Below, in pieces: positions 1 to 5,836 of a stretch of 16,265 nt of DNA. The number at the start of each line of letters is the position of its first letter. Positions within the stretch are counted from its first letter, which is position 1. The translations under genes were made by a program, and so were the position numbers. The notes under the pieces are model-generated. The model searched no databases. It saw nothing but the letters and a program-made list of their open reading frames with translations, and was not told the origin of the DNA. This stretch comes from JAZDLC01 sp043802345 (GTDB lineage Bacteria > Planctomycetota > B15-G4 > JADJEK01). Where the stretch lies: assembly GCA_043802345.1 (NCBI GenBank), contig JAZDLC010000045.1, positions 1-16,265 of the forward strand. Reading direction: 5' to 3'.

Positions 1-313
1 CATCGAAAGTACGGTGCGGTAGCTCTCGGGCGCGCTTCCAGGGCGGGCCGGAAAGAAACCCCGATCACCACGCTCTCCCTGGATCCGACATTCCCCAAAC
101 CCGCCCCCCGACCACTCGCCTTCCCCGCCAGCAGGACACCCACCGTTCGTCGCGCCCGGAGCGCACACGTCCCACACCAGGCCCCGGCCCGCCCAGGAAG
201 CACGCCCGAGAGCCACCCAGATCCCTCACCAAGACCCTGGACCCAAGCCGCTCACGCAAATCCCGTGAAGCTCGGTGCCGCACCACTTTCTTCAGTCTTC
301 GGGGGCTGGTGGG
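1..313. other. Non-coding, C-rich left flank
   Basis: No convincing gene is seen here. Open frames exist on both strands, but their translations are low-complexity Pro/Arg/Ala or Gly/Arg strings without family motifs, and one simply runs on antisense to the PAS-HPt gene. From about 61 to 260 the + strand is strongly C over G, with C-runs at 93-96, 100-102, 104-109 and 123-126. A leftward transcript from the upstream cluster would therefore be G-rich here. No tRNA-like fold or repeat array was recognised. Confidence 0.6.
250..271 (-). terminator. Stem-loop downstream of the PAS-HPt gene
   Basis: On the + strand GCTCACG (250-256) and CGTGAAGC (264-271) pair around a 7-base loop, with one bulged base. 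The stem lies 42 bases past the stop codon of the leftward PAS-HPt gene, where a 3' end would be expected. There is no T-tract on the leftward strand, so it is not a classic intrinsic terminator. It could be a 3'-end stabilising hairpin or chance in GC-rich DNA. Confidence 0.25.
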
Positions 314-1063
314 TCAGGTCATGCCGCGGCAGATTCCGCGGACGCGCTCGATCTTGCCCAGGAGCCTTCCGGCGAGTTGCTCCATCTCGTCTTCCCCTAT
401 CTCCTGCGACAGATTCTCCAGTTCTCGGGCCATGGAGCCGAGAGACTGCGCCCCGAGCGTGATCGCCGATCCGGCCAGCCTGTGAGCGATGGATCTGACC
501 TCTTCCCGGTCTCCTTGATGAACAGCGGCCATCAGCCTGCTGGCAAGATTGCCGGCACTGTCGACGAAGTCGGTGAGAAGGGCCGACATGGTTTCTGGAT
601 CTTCGTCGATGCCGATCTCGTGCAGGCGTGCTCGGATGCTGATCTCGTCTTCGCCGTTCGTGACCTCTCCAGGCGTGGTGGCACGCGGTCGTTCCGGAGT
701 CGCCGGAATCGTCAGCAGGTAACAGGGGAGTCCCGGCGGACCGTGGATCACGGGTGTGAGCACCACCTGCTGGCTCTTCTCCGCCCCGGGGGGGGCGAGA
801 GGATCATCCCTTTCCTGCTGAATGTGCGCCCTGGGCCTTCCACCGGACAGGGTCCTGATGGTCTGGGCGAGTGAGGCTGCGATGGAACGGGGGAAGACTC
901 GATCCAGCTGTCTGCCGACAAGCTCTTCCCTTTGAACTCCGGTCCAGTGTTCGAGCGTACGGTTCCAGTGCATGACCACGAGATCCTGGCGCAAGACGGC
1001 CAGTCCCATGGGAACGTCGTCGAGAATGAACAGTTGGGAGTCCTGTTTCTGGTCCTGGATCAT
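314..1063 (-). CDS. PAS domain plus histidine phosphotransfer (HPt) domain protein
   Basis: A 249-residue cytoplasmic signalling protein. Residues about 10-125 read as a PAS sensor fold: the start has the typical DDVPMGLAV and MHWNRTLEHWTG patterns, then a REELVG turn. Residues about 143-245 are an HPt four-helix domain with the phospho-acceptor His194 in the motif IAHRLAGSA, followed by LGAQSLGSMARELE. HPt domains relay phosphate between receiver domains; they do not autophosphorylate. No kinase or receiver domain is in the protein or elsewhere in the window, so partners must be encoded elsewhere. A cysteine (114) lies in the PAS region, but no cofactor site is evident. It is last in the leftward cluster, 77 bases after the TPR lipoprotein, so co-transcription is likely but unproven. 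The ATG at 1063 has no strong Shine-Dalgarno sequence. The start is supported by the PAS fold beginning soon after it. Confidence 0.85.
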   Translation of the reverse strand: MIQDQKQDSQLFILDDVPMGLAVLRQDLVVMHWNRTLEHWTGVQREELVGRQLDRVFPRSIAASLAQTIRTLSGGRPRAHIQQERDDPLAPPGAEKSQQVVLTPVIHGPPGLPCYLLTIPATPERPRATTPGEVTNGEDEISIRARLHEIGIDEDPETMSALLTDFVDSAGNLASRLMAAVHQGDREEVRSIAHRLAGSAITLGAQSLGSMARELENLSQEIGEDEMEQLAGRLLGKIERVRGICRGMT

Positions 1064-1140
1064 CCGCGGCTGCCGTGGGGCGAATCTGTTGCCCTCTCAT
1101 CGGCACTTCGATCACCGTACTTGCGGCGAAGCCCCGTGAA

Positions 1141-2097
1141 TCAACCGTCCTCTTCCTGTTCAAGCTCGCTCAGGAGCAGGTCGTATTCTTGAACCAGATC
1201 CACCCTTTCCAGGCGCTCGCCAATCTCTCGCAGCGCGAGGACGTTGCGCCTGGCTCTGGAAGTATTTGGAATAAGACGATTTACGTCCAACGCCATCTCG
1301 TAGGGTACGCGGGCGTCCTCGAGATGTCCCGAGTCGGCCAGCGCTCTCGCGATCGACTCCAGCGCCACCGCAGTCAGGGTGCGATCGGAGATCTTCCTGG
1401 CCAGCCTGGAGGCCGACCGGAATTCCGTGATCGCCTTGACCAACTCACCCTGCTCCTGCAACAGGCGACCCAGGATGAGGCGGGCATCCGCCAGCCCGGC
1501 CAGATTGGCCGCGCTGTACTCCGAGATTTCGTAGAGCCGCACCGCTTCCCGTGCCAGGTCGAACGCGCGCTCATTGTTGCCAAGTTCCTGCTCGAGCAGA
1601 GCCCGTTGCTTCTGGCAGGCCGCCCTCGTGATGTGCGATCCAATCTCCGAGGCCGCCGCCGCGGCAGCGTCCAGAGCGGCTCTCGATTCCTCCAGCCTGC
1701 CCTGGTTCAGCAGTACCCTCGAGCGGTTCAGCGACGCCGAGAACGTCCCCATGTGGTACGGAGTAAAGAATGGATCCTCATCGTCTCCCCCGCTGTGAGG
1801 AGCGGCCATTTCCAGTGACTGTTCGTAGAACTCCAGCGCCTTGCCGGTCTGGCCGAGAGTTTCGTGAACGATGCCGATGTTGTTCAGAGCGTCGATCTGC
1901 TGCCGACGGTCGGCCAGCCCCCGGGCATACTCGAGTGCCTGCTCGAAGTGAAGCGCCGCGTCACCCAACTCTCCGCGCTGAAACGCCTCGGCGCCGATCC
2001 GGTTGTGATCCGCCGCGCGCCGATCCTCGAAGGAAGGCGTCGGGGAAGAGCAGGCGCAGGCCAGCAGCAGAATAGGCGCAAACGAAAGGTACCTCAT
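1141..2097 (-). CDS. TPR-repeat lipoprotein
   Basis: A 318-residue protein with tetratricopeptide repeats from about residue 25 to the end. The helical pairs are visible in RIGAEAFQRGELGDAALHFE, ALNNIGIVHETLGQTGKALE and later ARLILGRLLQEQGELVKAI and AVALESIARALADSGHLEDA. TPRs are protein-binding scaffolds. The ATG at 2097 was chosen because it gives a compact lipoprotein signal, with Arg2, a hydrophobic run and LLAC as lipobox, followed by CSSPTPS. A GTG eight codons upstream (2121) is possible and would overlap the mlaD-like gene by 14 bases. With the chosen start the two genes are 10 bases apart, so they are probably translated from one message. The protein is expected to be anchored in the inner or outer membrane, facing the periplasm. 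Its place beside MlaE/MlaD-like genes suggests an accessory scaffold for that transporter, which is inference. No enzymatic motif is seen. Confidence 0.85.
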   Translation of the reverse strand: MRYLSFAPILLLACACSSPTPSFEDRRAADHNRIGAEAFQRGELGDAALHFEQALEYARGLADRRQQIDALNNIGIVHETLGQTGKALEFYEQSLEMAAPHSGGDDEDPFFTPYHMGTFSASLNRSRVLLNQGRLEESRAALDAAAAAASEIGSHITRAACQKQRALLEQELGNNERAFDLAREAVRLYEISEYSAANLAGLADARLILGRLLQEQGELVKAITEFRSASRLARKISDRTLTAVALESIARALADSGHLEDARVPYEMALDVNRLIPNTSRARRNVLALREIGERLERVDLVQEYDLLLSELEQEEDG

Positions 2098-2107
2098 CTT
2101 GGCACAC

Positions 2108-3286
2108 TCATGGGTTTCCACCGGGAGGTGAGGTCATCGCCGGAAGGGTGAGCGGATCGCTGCCGGCTGGCTGCTCGACACGGGAGTTGATGAGCGGAAG
2201 CTGTTCGATCGCATGCAGGACCTTCAGCGCCTCCGCAATCGTTCTCCTTACTTCCTGGGCGGCTCCCGGCAACGCCCTCGAAGCCAGGTCGAGTCGGGAA
2301 AGCACCGCGCGCAGGTGGTTCGTCATCTCAGGAAGAGCGGTCGTGGCCCGGGCCAGGTCCGCCGCAGCGCGCGAGACGTCGCCCAGCAACTGATCGGCCT
2401 TGCCCGCCATGCTGTCGGTCCGAGTCAGAAGCGATTCGATCCTATCCTTCAGCCCTGAATCGTGAATCAACGCTCCCGCAAGTCCGTCGCCGGACCCAAC
2501 CGCTCGGACCGTCGCCTCCACCTCGTTCAGAGCCAGAAGCAGCGGGCCTTCCGGCGAGCCCAGCGTCCTGGCAAGCGCCCTCAGGTCAGCGAGCAGAACG
2601 CGCAGGTCGCTTCCTGGCTCCTCGAGCTGGTACGCCAACTGGGAACTGGCACGCTCCATGTTGGAGAGCGTGTGCATGAGATGTCCGTCGGGATCCGCGA
2701 GCGTCTGCGCCAGCTGCCCGGACGAATCGAGGAGACGCTCCAGCTTCGGCAGGGTGTTCTGCACCAGTCGCTCAAGCTGGCTCTCAGCCGTTCCCACGAA
2801 GGTGAGCTTGGGCCGGAACGGCAGTTCGAAGACCTCGCCCGGCTTCAGATCCTTCAGACGGCGGACCTCCCCTTGAGGCAAGAACGGTCCCATGAGCTCC
2901 TCGCGCGGAAGCAGAAGGAGCAGCTTGGTCTCGGTCAGACCGCTCAGCATTCCGCTGTCGACCGAGATGGCGTACTCGTCGGTCAACTCCTCATCCCAGG
3001 GCGATTCCACTGCGATCATCACCTCGAACCAGTCGTCGAGGAGTTCGTCCGATTCACTCCTCCGGAACGGGTGAGGCCTCACATCGATGACCGTGCCGAC
3101 TCGATACTCAAGCAGATAGACCGAGCTGCCATGCGTCACGTATGCCTTCGGCAACCAGGTCCTGACGACACTGATGTCCGTGAACAGGCCGCGCACCCTG
3201 GGAGCCGAGTAGATCGAGATCACGACCAGGGCCAGGACTGTGAGCAGGAAGAGTCCCGTCAATGAGTGGAGCACGCTGCGCTTCAT
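2108..3286 (-). CDS. MlaD-like MCE-domain protein
   Basis: A 392-residue inner-membrane protein facing the periplasm. Residues 8-27 form one N-terminal membrane helix. Residues about 45-127 resemble an MCE domain, with the VGTVIDV strand at 63-69 and an ending AISVDSGMLSGLTETKLLLLLP. MCE proteins form hexameric rings that pass lipids between membranes with an MlaE permease. The domain is divergent: the usual GL-x-GA entry motif is not clear. Residues about 165-360 are long helices and include tandem motifs starting at 192, 217, 238 and 269 of the form LAxxL-x2-PxG-x-L. The C-terminus (365-392) is proline-rich. An AAAGG Shine-Dalgarno-like site lies 9 bases before the ATG. It follows the permease gene by 64 bases and abuts the TPR lipoprotein gene. 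Family assignment rests on the TM-plus-MCE pattern and the permease next door. Confidence 0.8.
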   Translation of the reverse strand: MKRSVLHSLTGLFLLTVLALVVISIYSAPRVRGLFTDISVVRTWLPKAYVTHGSSVYLLEYRVGTVIDVRPHPFRRSESDELLDDWFEVMIAVESPWDEELTDEYAISVDSGMLSGLTETKLLLLLPREELMGPFLPQGEVRRLKDLKPGEVFELPFRPKLTFVGTAESQLERLVQNTLPKLERLLDSSGQLAQTLADPDGHLMHTLSNMERASSQLAYQLEEPGSDLRVLLADLRALARTLGSPEGPLLLALNEVEATVRAVGSGDGLAGALIHDSGLKDRIESLLTRTDSMAGKADQLLGDVSRAAADLARATTALPEMTNHLRAVLSRLDLASRALPGAAQEVRRTIAEALKVLHAIEQLPLINSRVEQPAGSDPLTLPAMTSPPGGNP

Positions 3287-3350
3287 TCGATCGGGCCTTT
3301 CAGGTTCCCTGTCTTCAGATGTTGTCGAGGGAAGAGCTCCGGTTCAAGGT

Positions 3351-4121
3351 CTAGCCCACTCCCACTGAGAGCAACCCGGTGAGCAGGACGCACAATACAA
3401 TGCTCTTCACGATCGCCTGGCTGGCGGCCACGGCGACCTCGCCGCCGCGGTCGAGAAGCAGAAGGCCGTGGCGCAGGGACACCAGCGAGATGACCAGTCC
3501 GTAGAACAGGCCCAGCAGCGTGGCCCGCAACGCCGCGTCCGGAGCCAGGTTCATGAGGTACTCCTGGCCCCCAATGGTGGGGTGATTGGCCACGACGCTG
3601 TGCATGGACAAGATGGCGACGGCCGTCACCACGTAACAGCATCCGACCGTGCCCACGCCGATTCCCAGCAGGCGAGGAAGAGCGATGATTCCAGGAGCGT
3701 CCGCGCCAAGCGCCTGCAAATCGCGAAGTTCATCGGATCCCCGCATTTCCGAGAGTTCCAGTGTGACCTGCAGGGCGGTTCGGACCGCGATCACGATCAT
3801 TGCCAGCAACGGGGCCAGGTAGTGGGAGAGGACGATCAGGAGTGGCCCGACCAGACTGAAGGCACCCTGGACCTCCACGAACTTCCCCAGCCCGAGTCCG
3901 GCCATCACCGCCAGCAGTCCCGCGAGAGGCAGGCTCCGCACCCCGGTGTAGTACACGTGAATGACGACGAGATGGACGAATCGTCGCCGGGATTCGCGGG
4001 GAACATTGAAGAGAGCTTTGAACGACCGGGAGAAGATCTCGCCGATGAAGAACGTGTCATCCAGGAGCGCGGCGGCTCTGGACAGGAAGAAGGCACCCAA
4101 GGCGGCGATCGGGTTTCGCAT
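3351..4121 (-). CDS. MlaE-like ABC transporter permease (lipid transport)
   Basis: A 256-residue polytopic inner-membrane protein of the usual length for MlaE. It has an N-terminal interfacial helix (about 1-40) and hydrophobic helices at about 62-80, 88-116, 150-175, 198-220 and 237-255. Residues 120-141 (TLELSEMRGSDELRDLQALGAD) match the MlaE coupling-helix signature that docks on the MlaF ATPase. The family form is AELGTM-x-x-TEQIDAL, so this copy is divergent but keeps the E, M and DAL-like positions. MlaE with MlaD and MlaF moves phospholipids or related lipids between the inner and outer membranes. It is first in the leftward cluster and is followed by the MlaD-like gene. No ATP-binding subunit is encoded next to it or anywhere in the window, so the ATPase must be supplied from another locus. 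The ATG at 4121 fits the normal N-terminus. Confidence 0.85.
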   Translation of the reverse strand: MRNPIAALGAFFLSRAAALLDDTFFIGEIFSRSFKALFNVPRESRRRFVHLVVIHVYYTGVRSLPLAGLLAVMAGLGLGKFVEVQGAFSLVGPLLIVLSHYLAPLLAMIVIAVRTALQVTLELSEMRGSDELRDLQALGADAPGIIALPRLLGIGVGTVGCCYVVTAVAILSMHSVVANHPTIGGQEYLMNLAPDAALRATLLGLFYGLVISLVSLRHGLLLLDRGGEVAVAASQAIVKSIVLCVLLTGLLSVGVG

Positions 4122-4211
4122 GACCGCCCCGGTCTACCCACGGGACGATCTGATTGGAAGCTCCAAGAGAGCCGGATCGGTCCAGGGACCCGCCTGTCTC
4201 TTCTGAACTTT

Positions 4212-4242
4212 TTGATTGCCATCCCGATTTCCGGGACATAAG
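4212..4242 (+). promoter_or_regulatory. Weak candidate promoter for rho
   Basis: TTGATT at 4212-4217 (4 of 6 to the -35 consensus) and CATAAG at 4237-4242 (4 of 6 to the -10 consensus) are 19 bases apart. That spacing is long. If used, the rho leader would be about 275 bases. The AT-richness here stands out from the surrounding DNA. No better sigma-70-like pair was found by eye on the rho side. Confidence 0.2.
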
Positions 4243-4316
4243 TTGGTTTTAGCTCGTTTGGGGCGAGGGTTTTGCGCACCTGAGTGCGTCCCGAAGCACG
4301 CCCAACTTTTGGGGTC

Positions 4317-4331
4317 GGTCAGGGACTGACC
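4317..4331 (+). promoter_or_regulatory. Perfect stem-loop in the rho leader
   Basis: GGTCAG (4317-4322), loop GGA and CTGACC (4326-4331) form a perfect 6-bp stem. A competing pairing of GGGTC (4312-4316) with GACCC (4328-4332) is possible, so two alternative folds exist. There is no T-tract after it, so it is not an intrinsic terminator. A regulatory role in rho expression is speculative. Confidence 0.25.
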
Positions 4332-4524
4332 CGCGAGAGCGTTCCGAATCCACAATACATGTCAAACCGGTCCAGAAGTGGGCCTCGCGTTGGGGATTCG
4401 GTTCAGTCCTGGGCCCCAAACCGTGAGTTTCTTCAATCATCCCTCGCACTGGAGTGGTTGATGCCGCCGGGTCGCGGACCCAGCGGGTGTGGAAGCCGAG
4501 TACCACGACATTTCCCAGAGAGTC

Positions 4525-5799
4525 ATGGCCAATCAACCAAGAGGACGGCGCCGTGGGCGCGGTCAAGGACGCGGTGGACGGGGCGGTCAGAACCGGAGGG
4601 GGGGAGTTCGCGGAAGATCCCAGGGTGGCGCCTCCCAGCGCCCGCTCGATCCGGCCGAGGCGAAGGAGCGGAGCGGCGTGCTGGAGGTCACCAAGGACGG
4701 CTACGGCTTCCTGAGGATGGCCGCGGCCGACTACGACGAGACGCCTGACGACGCTTTCGTTTCCGCCAACGTGATCCGGCGCCATGGGCTTCGAGAGGGG
4801 AGTTTCATCGAGGGCCTGGCCTATCCGGGCCGCGGCAGGGGAAATCACTTGTCACTCGAGAGTGTGGAGAAGGTCGACGGCATCCCGCCCGAGGAGGCGG
4901 AGAGGCTGCCGCACTTCAAGACTCTCACCTCCATCGATCCGGACGAACGCTGGAACCTGGAGTCCGAGGACGGCGACCCGGATCTCAGGATCATCGATCT
5001 GCTGACCCCACTTGGAAAGGGCCAGCGAGCGCTGATCGTGGCACCACCCCGGACCGGCAAGACCGTGATTCTGGAGAAGATCGGTAACTGCATCGTCAAC
5101 AGGTATCCGGATGCCTATCTGATGGTGATCCTGGTGGACGAGCGTCCCGAGGAGGCCACCCACTTCAAGCGCGCCGTTCCCAGCACTGCCGAGGTCATCT
5201 CCTCGACCAACGATGAGCCCGGCTATCGCCATGTGCGCACGGCCGAACTGGTGATCACGCGTGCCAAGCGACTGGTGGAGGCAGGCCGGGACGTCGTGGT
5301 GCTGATGGACTCGCTGACCCGGTTGGGTCGGGCCTACAACCTCGAGACCAAGAACTCGGGAAGGACCCTTTCGGGAGGCCTGGATGCCAAGGTGCTGGAG
5401 AAGCCGAAGGCGTTTTTCGGCGCCGCCCGCAACGTGGAAGGAGGCGGTTCGCTGACCATCGTGGCCACCGCGTTGGTGGACACGGGCAGCCGGATGGATC
5501 AGGTCATCTTCGAGGAGTTCAAGGGAACCGGCAACATGGAGCTGGTTCTCTCCAGGAAACTGGCCGACCGCCGCACCTACCCCGCCATCGACATCAACAT
5601 GTCGGGCACCCGGCGCGAAGAGCTGCTGGTTTCTCCCAGCGTCCTCAGGAAGATCCACCTGCTGCGGCGGGTGCTGAACCGCATGCGTCCCATCGAGGCC
5701 ATGGAACTCCTGAGCAAGAAGATCCGGGAGACCAACAACAACGACGAATTCCTCTCCCGCTTCGACCAGGTGGGAGTGTCGGAACTGATGGACGACTGA
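4525..5799 (+). CDS. rho: Transcription termination factor Rho
   Basis: A 424-residue hexameric RNA-dependent ATPase that binds C-rich nascent RNA and releases RNA polymerase. Residues 51-64 (GVLEVTKDGYGFLR) and 77-98 are the cold-shock-like primary RNA-binding domain. The Walker A motif is APPRTGKT at 173-180, the VDERPEE glutamates are at 204-210, and Walker B is VVLMDS at 258-263. The Q-loop region SGRTLSGGLDA (278-288) and FFGAARNVEGGGSL precede the R-loop segment FEEFKGTGNMEL (329-340). The C-terminal SGTRREELL is also typical. The first ~48 residues are Arg/Gly/Gln-rich (GRRRGRGQGRGGRGG) and replace the helical Rho_N domain of E. coli Rho. The ATG at 4525 is chosen because it opens directly into this tract. 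An in-frame GTG at 4489 would add 12 residues without known features. Rho converges with the EF-G gene 37 bases downstream. Confidence 0.98.
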   Translation: MANQPRGRRRGRGQGRGGRGGQNRRGGVRGRSQGGASQRPLDPAEAKERSGVLEVTKDGYGFLRMAAADYDETPDDAFVSANVIRRHGLREGSFIEGLAYPGRGRGNHLSLESVEKVDGIPPEEAERLPHFKTLTSIDPDERWNLESEDGDPDLRIIDLLTPLGKGQRALIVAPPRTGKTVILEKIGNCIVNRYPDAYLMVILVDERPEEATHFKRAVPSTAEVISSTNDEPGYRHVRTAELVITRAKRLVEAGRDVVVLMDSLTRLGRAYNLETKNSGRTLSGGLDAKVLEKPKAFFGAARNVEGGGSLTIVATALVDTGSRMDQVIFEEFKGTGNMELVLSRKLADRRTYPAIDINMSGTRREELLVSPSVLRKIHLLRRVLNRMRPIEAMELLSKKIRETNNNDEFLSRFDQVGVSELMDD

Positions 5800-5825
5800 T
5801 CGGAAGGGTGACCGCGGGGAGACTC

Positions 5826-5836
5826 CGGGCGGCCCG
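5826..5836. terminator. Short hairpin between convergent rho and EF-G genes
   Basis: CGGG (5826-5829), loop CGG and CCCG (5833-5836) form a 4-bp stem in the 37-base gap between the two stop codons. On the + strand it is followed by TCAGATTTTG, a weak T-run. It is the only candidate terminator in the gap. The stem is too short to be confident. Confidence 0.2.

Larger units (their letters stand above)
4122..4524. other. Divergent intergenic region and rho leader
   Basis: About 400 bases separate the leftward permease gene from rho. No family-like peptide is found on either strand. The + strand carries several small inverted repeats: 4222-4236 (TCCCG/CGGGA, loop 5), 4274-4289 (GCGCAC/GTGCGT with one G-U pair, loop 4), 4317-4331 (GGTCAG/CTGACC, loop 3), and the competing pairs TTGGGG 4390-4395 with CCCCAA 4414-4419 and CGGTT 4399-4403 with AACCG 4419-4423. 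This density fits a structured 5' leader for rho, a gene known to autoregulate by attenuation in Escherichia coli. Whether that happens here is inference. Confidence 0.45.

Noticed and set aside
1..3. CAT at the left edge as the ATG of a leftward gene
   Set aside because: No Shine-Dalgarno sequence within range, and only one codon lies in the window.
65..286. Leftward 73-codon frame in the left flank
   Set aside because: Gly/Arg/Val low-complexity product, no ribosome-binding site, no family resemblance.
1..462. Open frame on the + strand from the left edge
   Set aside because: The translation is Pro/Arg/Ala-rich without motifs, and its right part is antisense to the well-supported PAS-HPt gene. 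It looks like a GC-driven open frame.
2462..3265. 267-codon + strand frame opposite the MlaD-like gene
   Set aside because: Antisense shadow; Arg/Gln-rich product without motifs.
3905..4279. Leftward 124-codon frame overlapping the MlaE start
   Set aside because: Its C-terminal part is an out-of-frame reading of mlaE, and the N-terminal part matches no small-protein family I recognise.
4327..4356. CTGACC/CACAAT as a rho promoter
   Set aside because: Nineteen-base spacing and poor hexamers; the CTGACC is better explained as a stem arm.
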